64,000 nucleotides of DNA, taken from assembly GCA_014549065.1 (NCBI GenBank), contig JACDOX010000001.1:6188514-6252513 (forward strand), read 5' to 3'. Positions 11,866 through 25,300 of this stretch are shown piece by piece. How positions within the stretch are numbered: position 1 is the stretch's first letter; every line of letters starts with the position of its first letter. The position numbers and the translations under genes are program-made. The stretch comes from Cardinalis cardinalis. Lineage: Eukaryota; Chordata; Aves; Passeriformes; Cardinalidae. The notes under the pieces were generated by a model that was not told the DNA's origin, searched no databases, and saw only the letters and a program-made list of their open reading frames with translations.

Positions 11866-13704
11866 TTTAGAGACCATCCACGGAACACATCCATGGAAGC
11901 AGTAGAGCAGCAGGAAACCCTGATGAGTTATTTTTCAGCCAGGATAAAAAGGCTACCAAAATGGAAAGGAAATGCTTATAAAACAAAAACCAACATTTAG
12001 TGTGAACTGATACCTAGTTCTGCTATCTTCTCTTTATTCCAAAATCATGGTTAGTCATGAATGCATAAAGTAGTGACAGAAAAAATGCAGTGCCTTTGCT
12101 CCTTTCTAGCATGCAAGTATTTTGCAAAGTATCCNATCAAGGTATTACATAGATTACTTGCTTGCAGCAGAAGACGACAGAGCTTTAAAAAGGATGCGCA
12201 AGCTCCCTCTGCTTCCCTGACAATCCTCTTTAAAGCATCACAGAATATGAAGGATGACAGAAAACTCTAGAAAGAAAATGCTGATAAGCACTGATATCAG
12301 TCAGAGTTACATTCTTGCTTCCATCCTGGCCATAAATGTGGTACAGGCCTTGTGGTTAAACAAGCCAGCTTTACTTGAACAGAGTAAATCAACAAGTTGA
12401 CAAGTACACTGTGAAGCCACAGAAGAGAGACAGGCAGTGATGAAGCCAGTCATCTAAATTTTACTGAAGTTGTTTTACTAAAACATCACAAAACCCACAC
12501 ACCTTTAACGNCGCCTCACTGTTCCAGTTACACTCCAATGACCTTCTCAGAACAAGCTGATGGAAAACACCTCATACATGATTCAAGTGTTGTCAAAATA
12601 AGCAGCAGCTCATTAAAGTGAAGTTTAGTATATACACCTCTAGGAAGAACACAGAACACCATTCCTTTATCTTTTATAATTGATTAGTAAATCACAAAGC
12701 CTTCAGTTTTACTCAATTACATGAACGATGGAAGGCGACACTCTTGAGGACATATGGATAAATATTTAATGAGCTAAAAGAGCTTTAATCAGAACATAGC
12801 ACATTTGATTACATTTCCTATTTGTTTTCAAACTGGCAGGCAAGGATGCATTTTAAAAAGTACTTCAGAGAAAAAGAATACAGGATTAAAAAAACTCAAA
12901 CCAACCAAACAAAAACCCTCCAGACTTAAGTTGCCTGCACCTGAACAAGCAANAGTGCTCAGCCAAGCACAGCTGTTTAGGCTCACTGCAATAAAAAACA
13001 CTCATTTCAAGTTTTTGGGAGGCAGCTGCTCAGTCTTTCCTGAATTACATGGGATTAAAAATTCACATCTTTTGAAAAGACTGCACTGGTCTTGGGTCCT
13101 TGTCCAGACAAAAGAAAATAAACCCCCCTGAAGTTCCAATTCATCACACACTTCCTTACAGTCATCACAATTATAGGCTGCTCATCAGCCTACCTGACTT
13201 ACCTTGAATCTTTCCTCTAACTGGCAATAAAATAAAGCTGCATCAAGAAGTGTGCAGTAGGAAGTGTGACTCACTGGTTGCTCACCACCCTTGCAGCTCT
13301 TATCTCCACATTTTCCTTATTTGTTTTGACCCAGATAGCTGCTCAGTTGAGGATTAAAAAAAATTCAATATTTAGGAAAAAAACACAAAACATGGAAACG
13401 TTCTTCAGCATATAGCTCAAGTTTAGCTTCTGGGCTCTTCTGAGGAAACTCTCCACATGACTACTTCAAAAGTAGTGCTGGGACCAAAAATAGCTTTCCC
13501 CATTTCATGAATAACATCTCATCTTTCAACCTTTGCAAAAATTCAAAATTTAGCGAGAATATATACTTTTGAAATTCAATAATAGCTTTTATTAAGAGAT
13601 TACTGACCTAATTATGAAACAACTTGTACCTGAATTTCCAAATAACTGAAAATACTTCCACAGAAACACAGAAATTCAAGCAAGCAGAAACCACAGAAAA
13701 CCAT

Positions 13705-13710
13705 TTTATT
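13705..13710 (-). terminator. Candidate distal poly(A) signal AATAAA for PCMTD1
   Basis: AATAAA on the minus strand followed by GGTTTTCTGTGGTTTCTG-type G/T-rich sequence within about 30 nt, a normal poly(A) site layout. It would give a 3'UTR of about 2.3 kb. Confidence 0.35.
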
Positions 13711-15141
13711 GCAACAATGTCCCCATCATCAAGTGAGATGGCAGAAATTAAATTTTAATTTTGCGTTTCTACCTTTTTATTTATGTAAATATAAATTCAA
13801 GAGTGTAAAATAAATCCACATATAAAACACAGAGGAAACATTCTCTTTCAGTGACTCCAAAAAAAACTTACATACTGAAGATTCATGACAAGTCATCCAC
13901 TGTCCATTTTTCCAAGTATACAGGCATGAAAGAATGCAGAAATTTATTCTCAAAAAGCATCCTGTATAAAGTCCTTGAAGTACTTAAGTAATATTCAGTA
14001 ATTTCATTCTTGAGCTCATGGATGTAGATTCCAAGAAAGGAGACAAACATCTCAAACTTCAGATTATTTAACCTCCATCTAAAATAACCCATTTAAAACA
14101 AGATTATGTTCAATTCTTACAGCTGAAGCATCACAATTACTTTATTAGTATCATTATTTTGGAAAACTATTTCTTATAAGGTTTTCCTGCTTTTAAAATA
14201 AAGTCAGAATATTTATTTCAAATACTTTTGCTTACTTATGCAGTAAATATATTGCGGAAAGTAACTCCACATGCTGGTACAACAGGCCTTCATGAAATTC
14301 CATTTAAACATTACTATGATGTACCTTAAAAACAGGGACTACAGCATGAAATGCACCAAAAAGAGTCAGTGTCATGGGACTGTGCCTGACCTTCCTTCTC
14401 AGATGCAACAAAATGCNAATGTATTTTGAAGTAAATATTGGACTGCTAGACCATACGAATACTAGCTGGTTATAAACATTTGGAATAAGAACATTTACTG
14501 CTTTAGAAATATGTGATTATTTGTTCATTGTTTTACACAAAAATAAGTGTCACCAGTATGATAAAATGTATCATGGGGGATATTTCAATGGGAATGNTTT
14601 TCATTGGGTTTAACAAGCATACATTTCCTATGATTGTGGTTTTTAATATGTATCACATGCCAAGTTCTTAATAAACTTTTTTACTCTCATGGTTATGTTA
14701 CAATAGAATGAAGAAATTAAGATGGTAAAAGCAAAGTTAAAAATGAGAACTGCAAATAACTTCACAACTAGAAGAGGAAAAAATAACTGAAGGATTTAAA
14801 TCAGCAGTATTGTGGGTCCCCACAGTCGCACTGCTACTCTTAGGTTTCCAAAAGATGCATATGATTTTATAAATATTTTTGTGCTAAGAGCCATGCTCAG
14901 AAACAAAATATAGGCTGGCACAAGTCTACCTTCTTGGAGATGCATGTTAAGTATAAAATTCACTTACTAAAGTGCATTTGCTGAACAAATTCTAAGTTCT
15001 ACTATTATAGCTATCCCAATAAGCAATACAAACTAAATTTGTTGAAATTCTACCTCTACTTAAAAGCAGTAAATATAGATGACTGAAATCTAAATTACAA
15101 TCTTGAATTACCAAACTTTTTGACTCAATGCTGTGAGCTCT

Positions 15142-15194
15142 ATGTAGTGTCCTATACTTCCCACAAATGTAGTGTCCTATACTTCCCACAAATG
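15142..15194. repeat. 25-bp tandem duplication in the putative 3'UTR
   Basis: The unit ATGTAGTGTCCTATACTTCC and the next five bases is repeated exactly with a 25-bp period over 53 bp (2.1 copies). The absence of differences points to a recent duplication or an assembly stutter. Confidence 0.9.
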
Positions 15195-15436
15195 AGGAAT
15201 TGCCTCTAGTTAGAAATACTGACAGTGTAGAATGGAGTTAAGTATAAGCAGAGCTGAAGTAAGCATTGCTTTGCTTCTTATTCAACANGGTGTTTCTTTA
15301 AGGCTCTGAGAGAAGCTGTTAGTTGTCACAAGATCTTTTGGCAAAANATAAATGCAGAAGTAGCAGAGTCATCTGACATTTTAGAACTTGTATTTTCCTA
15401 TTTCACTAAAGCCAGCTCATTCAGTGTCTGTATACA

Positions 15437-15442
15437 TTTATT
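15437..15442 (-). terminator. Candidate proximal poly(A) signal AATAAA for PCMTD1
   Basis: The first canonical AATAAA on the minus strand after the stop codon, about 550 nt downstream. It would give a short 3'UTR. Whether it is used is unknown. Confidence 0.35.
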
Positions 15443-15987
15443 GCACTTGTGTTGTTGGAATACTCTATACCAACATAGTAATAATGATTGCAACAAAGCC
15501 ATAGTAAAATAAACTTTTAAAGGATCTGATTTGGACATTAGAAGGTAAGTGTCTGCATGTTTAAAATGTTTCCCTAATAGTAATAAATACAGACAAATTG
15601 CTCATCAAGTCAGATGCACATGTTTAACCAATTATTTAGCATATATAAAATTTCACTCATCCATTTATCAATACAAATCTGTTAGGGATCAAAAAAAGAC
15701 TTACCATGCAAAATATTGATTAGTGCNGCATAATGGAATATATACTTCTATCAGAGTTAAAACAGCATTTTCAAAATTTAAAGAAAAATAGACTTTTAAA
15801 AAGGGATTCTACTGTCGAATGCAAGTCTTCCTTGTAGCAAAGACAAGATAGAGACAAGTTACCATTTATCGCTGTACTTCAGTCTTGATGAAAGACTAAT
15901 AATAATTTGTCCACCTACTTCTTAATAAATGCTACATTTTCAAGAATAAAGGAACTATCAGTAGGCATTATTTCTACTTAAAACAAG

Positions 15988-16358
15988 TTATTTTTCTCTG
16001 TAATAGGTCAAGTATGCTTTTAAAGATTCGGGTAATGGTAGACTCATAATTTTCTCTCNCAACAGATTTCGAGGAGGCTCTTCTGGCTTCAAGGCCTCAC
16101 TGTGATCTTTTTCCTCCTCCTCTTTGTTATCATCTTCCATTCTTTCATCTTCTTCACTATCTGGAGGCTGAGGAATGAGCTGATTACCAACAAACACATA
16201 GGTGTTAATCCTGCGTCTACGACATCTCCTGCGTTTGCGTTTCGGAGGAGCCTTCTGAGCAATACCCTTGGCTTTCATCTCCTCGTTTATGAAGTTTCTA
16301 AGAGTGCGTCTGATATATATCCGAGCTAGGTCCTGGAGGTTCCTAACAGCACATGGAG
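15988..16358 (-). CDS. PCMTD1: PCMTD1 terminal coding exon 6: SOCS-like region and C-terminus
   Basis: The acceptor is CATTTTAG (from 16359) and the stop TAA is at 15988-15990. It completes Pro236 and encodes residues 237-358. In order it shows a BC-box-like amphipathic helix (CAVRNLQDLARIYIRRTLR), a basic cluster at 273-285 (PPKRKRRRCRRRR), the conserved INTYVFVGNQL, an acidic Glu/Asp-rich linker, and the C-terminal LPLPESLKAYLTYY segment that resembles a Cul5 box. The N at 16059 is the first base of codon 336 (NGA): Arg with A or C, Gly with G, stop with T. The basic cluster appears one residue longer than the mammalian form I recall. Confidence 0.95.
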
Positions 16359-19300
16359 CTAAAATGAAAGAAAAGTAAGTTGTACTAAGTGAAATTTCCC
16401 TTTAGCAAAGAAACCCCAAACTAGCTGCAAAGCAGTGAGACTAAAGTTCAAAAACAATTCAACTGAAATTTTAGTAAATGACACAGTATGTAAAAGATAC
16501 AAGGTTACATAGTATCACCTTGACCCTATGGCACAGTCTAGGAAACAAAGAAGTCTTTTAACAGATGTGCAAGAGAAGCAGTAAGCATGAACAGATCACT
16601 AAAATAAATTTTAAAAAATACACAACAAATACCATCACATTTTAGCACCTGGCATATTTTGGCACCTACTGCTACCACTGTTAAGATCCTGTTGTGGGAA
16701 AACTATTTCTACACCTGTGCCATATCTGTTTAAAGCAAGTGCCTTTCTTCTGCCTCCTCCTTCTGCTCACTTCCTACTGAATCTAACTGATGAGGGAGGG
16801 ACATGTCTAATTCACAAGTGACAAACCAGATAAGCCACCTGTATGTTTGTAGTAGAAGAAGAATTAAAATTACTCAAGTCCTAAAGGCAGAAAAACCCAA
16901 ACCTACAAGTAAAAAAAAAAAGCCAAAACTTTATGTTTTCCAATGACAGCCAGGTGATGACAAAATATTGCTTGGCTGCTGGACACCTGCCCTAGATGAG
17001 CCATTATGGATGGCTAATTCGAAGGAAAACAAAACTAAAAAAGCACACCAGCTGAAGCTTGTTCAACTTTCTTACTTGTCACTTCCTTCCTGCACAGAAT
17101 ACCATAAAATTAACAGGGACTTCAGCAAGGAAGAAGTCACTAAAGAAGTAAGTTCAAAAATTACACTTCCAGAAAATGCATTCAGCTATAAAAGCTACTG
17201 ATGTAGTTTAAAGAAGCTCTACTGTTATATACAATGACTTCACTTGCAGACTAATTAATTTATCTGAGACAAAAAGGATATTAACATTGACAGTACTGAT
17301 TTCAGGTCATGCCAAAGAGAGGGGCCAGGAGAAAAAAAGGCCTATTTCTTTACCATAACATCAGCTCAAAATTCAAGAANAAAACCCTATCTAATCATCC
17401 TGAACATGTTTCTAAGTTCAGGTGAAAAAAATGGTGATTGCAGATTGTATGCCAATTATAACAAATGCAAGCACTTTTAATGAGAAGGATGCAAAATTTT
17501 AGATATTTACTGTCCATGTATTTCCATTTGTCTGCTACCAGTGAACTGCATCCTAACTCACAACTNCATTGATAAAATGAAGCTTTTAACACCACCTCTG
17601 TAGTTTTCTACCAAAAAAATACTCTACTTTGAGAATGACTGACAGATATTTTACATATGTGAGTTATTTTAGTCTATATGTAACACTACACCTGTGTCAG
17701 AGAGCATCCAAGGGTTGTCCAAAGTATGGCACAGANTCTATGTTTACTTAGTAATGACATCTACAAACTCTGGCTGAAGTTTACAGAAGAAGCATGCTGA
17801 CTACTTGAAACTTTTAAGATAGGCCTCTGGACTTGAAACAAATAGACAATGTTACTATAAAAGAGAAATGGGCTAATTTTTTTTTTGAGTTTCAGCACAC
17901 ACTTCTTTATACCCCCCGCCCCTTCCATGTACACCCAACACACCCACAAGAACACTTTTGCTTTATTTTTAACTTTTTAAATAAAACCAGATCCACATGA
18001 ACAGTGGAAAGAAGCCTATTTCACTAATCTCATTTTACAGTGCAACTTCAAGCCTCTAACATTTTTTTCTTTTAAATGTGAACAATACCACATTTGGTTA
18101 TTTTTTCTTCTTCTCACTAAAACTTCATTTTGAAATTAAAACACAGGAAACACCTTTCTTGTACTACCATTCAGCTCTGACTCTCCATGGTCTGCACTCC
18201 TCATTCCAAAAATTTAGGAATGTTGATAGAAAATCCTCTTTTTTTCCAGGGAATTAGACCATCTAAAATCATTGCAAAGTTTGACTAGCCACCTCTGTAT
18301 TTCATTGTTAGATATAACACAACCTATGCATAATGGATGGAACAGAGGAAAAAAATAATCTTGAATTAGTAAATTAATTTCAGGAAATTAATTCTGAGAG
18401 CTCAAACCAAGAATTAAAACAACAAAAANTAACTATTTATGCATAGGAATAGATTACATAAAGGAAATTATCTTTATACTTTGCATAAAGAAATTAGAAA
18501 GTAGCTATCACAGCAAGTACACACTCAAAATTAATAGCCAGATCAGCAGTTACAGGCAANTCAAGCTGATAGGACATCCTGGACTCCTGAAGGGCTTATG
18601 TCGGTTTCACAGTTAAAACATGTTAACTTTTGGGCTCTTTGTTAGGTTTATTTAATTTCCCACATGCTACCATAGCTCTGTGTTCTACTCCTAGCCCTGA
18701 CAACTCTGACAGAAAACTTCAACTCTACGCTTTTCTTTGTCAGCTTTTTCTCCTTTCCTGTTATCATCCNATCTTACCATTTGGCAAGAGGTGTACTTCC
18801 AAAGACTTTTTAAATACCTTTACTACCTCTGCTCAGAGCATTGCAGCTAAAAGCCAATCCCATGACTAATAACAAACAGCTAGGTNTGTCTATATCCACT
18901 GCACACAGACATAAAGCAAACTTGGTCTTATTAATATCCTATCATACCACAGCCCCAGTTTAGACCTCTTCCTTCCATTTCAGGGGGAAGAAAAAAAAAA
19001 TTTCTGGCAGACCACAAGAAAGTTAGCACTATGAAGGATGNTAATATTAGCCAACTATTTTATCTATACCACTGTAATAGAGAAACTGAACTTAAAAGGA
19101 AAAGGTGGCTGGAAAAGAAGCTGGAAGCATTCTATCACTTAAACTACTACCCTAAATTCAGAACATTACCTGTGAAGCAACACAGACCATGCACTAGGAG
19201 AACAAAAACGTATCACTGAGCTACTGCTTTGCTAAATGGAATGTTTCTACAGCATAGCCTCTCAGTTTCTAACATCAGGCACTGTAACATGCGTGCGAGC

Positions 19301-22300
19301 CAAAGGGAGGGAGCACAAACTTACGCAGTCCTACAGTGTCATGTTTGCCATTGTCATTTCTGTTTGGTTGCACTAGTGGAGCAAATGAAACAGCAAGGAT
19401 ATTCTTACTTTCCCATGTGTTCTGTCCTGTNCTCAAGATCTGTGTTAGCTGCAAAACAAAACCAAAACAGATCACTGGTTACAATTTTGCATAGTCAATA
19501 CTATTTAGATAGGTTTAAAACACACTGCTTTTTTTTTTTTGCTTCAGAATTAATGAGTTAAGGCTGTTTTATGAACAAAAAGGACTCTGATAATCCTTGA
19601 AATATCACTTGGTCACTAGAGGACTAAATAAGGCTCTTTTGTAATGGGAAGAGATGCAGCTGGAAAACTAAGGCCCTAAGGCAAAAAGTAAGCTAAGTTT
19701 TGTTTTTTCTCATTTTTCCAAAAGATCAAAGAATACTTTAGATTGGAATCAACCTCTGGAGTCCTACCGTCCTCCTTGAACAGGGTCAATTTCAAAGTTA
19801 AATTAGAAGCTTTTCTGATTAAGTGAAAAAAGATCTAGGACTGAGATTCCCCACCTCTCTAGGTAACCCGCTGTAGTGCTCAACCATTCTTACTATGAAA
19901 AACTGTCTTCCTTATTTGCAGGCAGAGAGCTCCCTTGCTGCCAGTCTGTAATGTTCTTTCAGTATGCTGTGCACCTGTGAGGAGAACTGGACTCCTGTCT
20001 ACCAAATAAATTCTCCACCCCTTCAGGAAGACNACAGGAATTAAACGTTTCCTTAGCGTCTTTCCACAAGCTAGAGTATCTCAGATCTTGTAGCTGCTCC
20101 TCATACTTTATACGCTCTAAGTCCCTATCCACTTGTATATAAAGTAAAAATAGTCACAGTTTAAATTTCTCNCCTCAAATTTGTGACTACTTTTAAGTTG
20201 AATTCTATCAATTTCAACTGACAGTATCCTAGCTGAATAAATGATGGAATTACTTATGGAACAGAATCATGCAAGCTATGCCTAAATTCCTTTGGTGTTT
20301 TAAGAAAGCAGATCAATAAAGTGAGAATTCNTTTTTGAAAGTAAAGTAACTAACATGCTTATCAACAAGAATTTTAGTAATTATCTGTATTTAGGAGGAC
20401 ACCAACTTAAGTCACATGATGTGCCTTTTTCAATCTCCTTATTAGTAAAACAGGGAGAGTAATACTTACCATTGAGAAGCCTTTTGAGGTCTAAGAATGA
20501 AAAGTGATAAAAGTGCGAAGTATTATTAAAATAATATGCCCCTGTCTGAAAAGCATTACATCTAATATGGAAAAGCAACACTGAAAGCTGCTGTGAATAC
20601 AGACATATTTTTCCTTCATTTTTTCCTTCCCTTTGCTATGTCCCACTATTNAGTTATTTTGTATTCTTTGAAATCCATTCTCCTGGTTTAGAGGTGGTTT
20701 CTTTGTTTTGAAACACTGACTGAAAATGTCTGTGTGGCAGGGAGATTTCAAAGCAGTTCTGGTNTAACACACAGGAAATAGCATGAAACAGACTGTTAAA
20801 AGCAGGATATTGATGCTNTCCTACAAATTTAAGGGAAAAATGTTCAATACTTCATCAAAAAGATTAGTATGTGCTAAACTGCAACAATACTTCAAATCAA
20901 GGTATCATTAGTNGAATGTTAACTTAGTCAAATATATATTCAAAAGCGTTCTTTAAATTACGTATTTCTCATACTAGAAGATAAAAAGGGGAAATTGTCA
21001 CTAAAGTCACCTGATCTTCTATAGGCATTACTAAAATGCCTCCAACTTTCAATAAAATTTTCATGTAGTTTTCATGGTCTTTCTGGACTCCAGCTCCACA
21101 GTAAATCCGGTCATACTGATGACTGTCTGAGGCTATTTCCAAACAATTACCAACCACAAAGGCAGGTTCACAGAACTCAAATCTAAGGAGAAGAAAAAAA
21201 AAAAGAGGGGACACATTTCAAATTAGGATTTTTAAGAAAAGCCAGTCCAGATAAATACAGAAAAATGTATTTCATATCTTCCCTTATATCACAGAGAATG
21301 ATTAGCATACATAATTTAAAAGTTTGTATTAAGACATTACTTTGAAAGTTATCTGGTTTTTTTCTGCCACATCAGGGACCACTGAAGAAAAACTCTTGCA
21401 GTTACAATTATGTATTNTGCAAAACAGAGAAAGCTTCAAAACATCACCTTCCTAACCTCAAGCAAGTAGATTAATCTAAAAAAATCTTAAGCTATAGGTT
21501 ACAACTGCTACTAAAAGAGTATGTTTATCAACAATAAGCTGTTGAAGAAACATTGAAAAGTTTCACTTCCTAGCAGCTCCCCTCAATTTTCTATCAGTTA
21601 GGGTCTATTTAAAAGCTCTTTTTTCCTCTACCTCCCTGTTTTCCACCTTGAGCCCAATCCACTTTTCCCCAAAAAGTAATTCAGTGGNAAAGTCTGACAT
21701 TTTTTTGACCACACGCAAAGCAAAAAATAAAAGATTCTTTATCTCAGAAACATCTCATTTTCTTCAGTAAATGGAAGTAATACAACTGCATTTTAGGGGA
21801 TCAAAGTATATAACACAAGTTGAAAGGACTGTAGATGTNCTCTGTCACTGCATAAAACACCAAAGGAAAAATGTACAGGGCAGTACTTCATTGCTAAAGT
21901 TGCATGAATTTGCCACAACACTTATTTTCTGACATTTTTNAAATCTCTGAAGCATGTTACTGCTTTAGCTGTTAATACCATAATAAAATTTACCATTTTG
22001 TAAAAAAATTAATTGAGCGAATAACTGTACATCTTCCCCAAGCACTTTATACATGAGGAGAGGTCACAAAGTAGCTCATAGAAAGGATTTATGGCTTTCT
22101 TTGAAAAAAATATTACATAAAACCTAACACCCTTGTTGTTGCATGAAAAAGTTCATAAACTTCATCTGGCAGTACTGAAGTCCAATGCATCTCAAACTGC
22201 ATCCAGAAGGAATGAAATTTTCTAGCAACTTCAAATACATGTAGCCATTTTATGAACTTTATGGCTGACTGTCAACGGAAAATAATTTTTCTTTTTGCTT

Positions 22301-25300
22301 GGCTAGCATTAGCAAATCCCAGTACAATACCTGACAACATTCAAATCAATATTTTTTCAGTTACAGTAAAGTTGGCAGCTTTCACTGCTTAGGGATGAAG
22401 CCTGTAAGGCTTGGCTGACTTTCTGATCTAGAGTGCTGCCATTAACAAATCAGGAAATTGAAATTTTTGCTGGAAGTGTACTTTTCTCTCAAAGATAGGA
22501 TGCTTGATCTTGAAAATTCGCCAATGCTTCTTTCTTTGACTTGTCCAGACAGATCCCAGAATCTTTTTACAACTACTGCATGGTTCTCTCTCATGCACTT
22601 CTTAAAGTCAACAGTCCATGTTTTCTCTTCCAAACCAAGAGGGAGGAGGGGGGAAAAAAAAGAAAGGTACAAACAACACTGGCCAATTGAAGACAAAAAA
22701 GGGAGATGGAAGTGGAATAGGGATAGATTGCCTTGTTGCACAAACTGAGAAGGTGAAGCTAGATCGGCCAGAACTGTGGCTGAAATAATTCCAGATGAAC
22801 ACAGAAAGATCTAGAAATACATTAGACAAGGCAGAAAATGAAATCCAAGAACTAATCAACCTGCTGAAGAAGCAAATCTCATTCCAAAAGCACTTGGGCT
22901 ATCATATTCCTTCCTACATTTTCTACATTCCACATACAGGTCAAACAGGCAGTTTATGCTACAGTTTTCATTTCAGATTGCCTACACTTTAAATAAAGCA
23001 TTAACATATCATTTTAATTTGAAAGTTTGAGCAAAATACTTTTATGGGCCTAAAAAGTAAAGAAGGAAGGGGGAGGGGGCAGGAAGAGATTGAATATAAT
23101 ACTTTTCCAAAAGGGAATTTTACATCTTGACACAGTCCTTGGTTCGTTTCAGAAAAATGAAGATGGCCTCCCTGCCTGCCTGCTCACCTCCACAAACTTC
23201 ACAACTTCTTACCTTCTCAGAATGCTCCTTTAAAACCTACCAAATTTATTACCAGATAATCCTGTTTCCTCTACTAGAAACCACTCTAAAAGCTCATGAA
23301 TACAATGGTNACACCCTCTTAAAACAAGGAGGAACACCAAACTATCCAAGGAATACAAGATACAAGAAAATCCCATGAAACATTCCCCAGACAAAAAATA
23401 TACATGACCTGAGGACAAAAATCCACAGTAGTCTTTACCAATATAGTAAAACCTGAAGATAATTTGTCATAACTCTGCAGCTTGCAATCAGAAGGGCACA
23501 AATTCCAAATAAAGACAGAAGCAACTTAATACACTTGTAAGAGTAAGATGGGTTAAGCATTAGAGACTAACTCTGTCTATACGCACTTCAGATTGTCTGG
23601 ACTGTGCTCCCTCCATGCTATTAACAGAGTTTTGTGAAGACACAAAGCTCATGACCACAACAGCTGTTCATCTGTTATTCCATTTACTTCAAAAAATACC
23701 CTTTTCCTCCACATAGTTTTTCAGTTAGTTTCAACCCAGTCTGTCAACAGGTGGTCTTCCTGACAGACTCATTACTTGCAGCAAAACTAAACACTTTATG
23801 GACTAGGTTACATGTAATTTCTGAAGACACNTCTTTAGTCCATGTCAGATGAAAAGCTGAGATCTAATCAGCTCACCTGGCTGTGCAATGCTCACCCCCA
23901 GCTGGCCTGAGTTGGTGTGATTAGCTGCTGGTCTGCCACTACTTCATAAACTGCCATATGTAATTCCCTGTTATCCAGAAAGGTAAAAGTAGGTGGTAGA
24001 AGAAATGGAAGGAAAAGGTGATAAACTGTCTCTGGTAACAGCAACAAGCCTGTTTAAAAGCCAATTCCTCTTCATTTGTGCTTCTCAGGAAATTATTCAG
24101 TAATAACTGTTTCATGTGTTAGGGTATGAACAGTGACTCATACCAGATACACCAGAAGTATAAGAAAAGCATACTGCTTTCCTGCTTGGTAGAACATCAT
24201 GGACTTTTCATGGACTAGCTGAGTTATAGAACAGTGAATCTTGCCCCTCCACACCCCCATGAAACACAGAACTCTCTAGTGATGCAGCAAGACTCTTTCC
24301 CAGATCCCTAAATCTTAAGATAATTTTGATTATACACACACCTCTGAATCAGAAAGAGCTGATAAAGATATGTACCGTTTTCTTGTATTTCCAATCCAGT
24401 AATAAGAGATGACCTTTGAACATAGACTGAAGTATAATTCTGAAAATTCTTTCTGCTAACTTGCCTATGCAATTTTTAAAAAAAGTAAAATTTAAATTGG
24501 TTTTACTCAGTTACATGACATCCCATCAATTGATCAGGAAATTATTTAAAACTTAAATACAAAGGTTCTAAAAATACAAGGAAGCATTTGGTATTTAGAA
24601 TACCTACCAGGGACATCACAAGCATGTTAAGTCTTACAGCAGGAAAGTAGTATCAATCATGTTAGGTCAAGTTCCATTTTTTAACAATCAAACTCCAATT
24701 CTTTTACCACTAANTGTTGCTACATCCAAAAAGTTTCTTTTATTCCTATTGGATCTGGGGTATCAAAACAGACCAGCTATTACACTTCATTCTGTGTTAC
24801 ATGGAGCTATCTTTTATTAATATTNATGAAAATAAAATTGTTTATTGCTTCAACGCGCAGTATTGACAAACATATACTATAACTATCAAGAAGAGCTAGT
24901 ACTTCACTTAAACATTTTGTTTATTTCCAAGCTGAAATGTAACTAAAAATTGCCAAATGTTCTTTAATGTTTGTTCACCTCTACCATGTGACCAGGGTGG
25001 CTTTCCAGAGATTATATTGGTAACATGAAAAAAACTACTTCACACACCAGACAACAAAAAGAAGGGAATAAAGTGCTGGAACTATCTGGAAAAGTTTAGT
25101 CACTTCAGGTTCTTCAGTTGAATCTGCTATCTTGATTGCAAGAGAACCAACAGCAAAGAAAACAGAAATTAAGAGTTCCCATTACAGATAACATGGCAAC
25201 AGAAAATCTCTGTTTAAAGAAACACGTGCCACAGAATAAATTTAAGCACACAGATATCACACGTAGCAATGGCCCAAGATAACCAAGCAGTCTCAAGCGT

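Larger units (their letters stand above)
9962..13704. other. Intergenic DNA downstream of PCMTD1, right part
   Basis: AT-rich, holding the A-rich tract, the short inverted repeat and the solo LTR listed separately. Nothing else recognisable. Confidence 0.55.
13705..15987 (-). other. PCMTD1: PCMTD1 3'UTR (left boundary uncertain)
   Basis: Transcribed sequence is expected to continue left of the TAA stop. Minus-strand AATAAA hexamers occur at 15437-15442, 14212-14217, 14141-14146, 13943-13948, 13776-13781 and 13705-13710. The last is followed on the minus strand by a G/T-rich stretch, as expected for a cleavage site, so I use it as the provisional distal end. Transcript ends cannot be proven from sequence. 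Confidence 0.4.

Noticed and set aside
22442..22748. Overlapping frames of about 96-99 codons on both strands in intron 3
   Set aside because: Length is within chance for this amount of DNA, and neither strand gives a recognisable protein.
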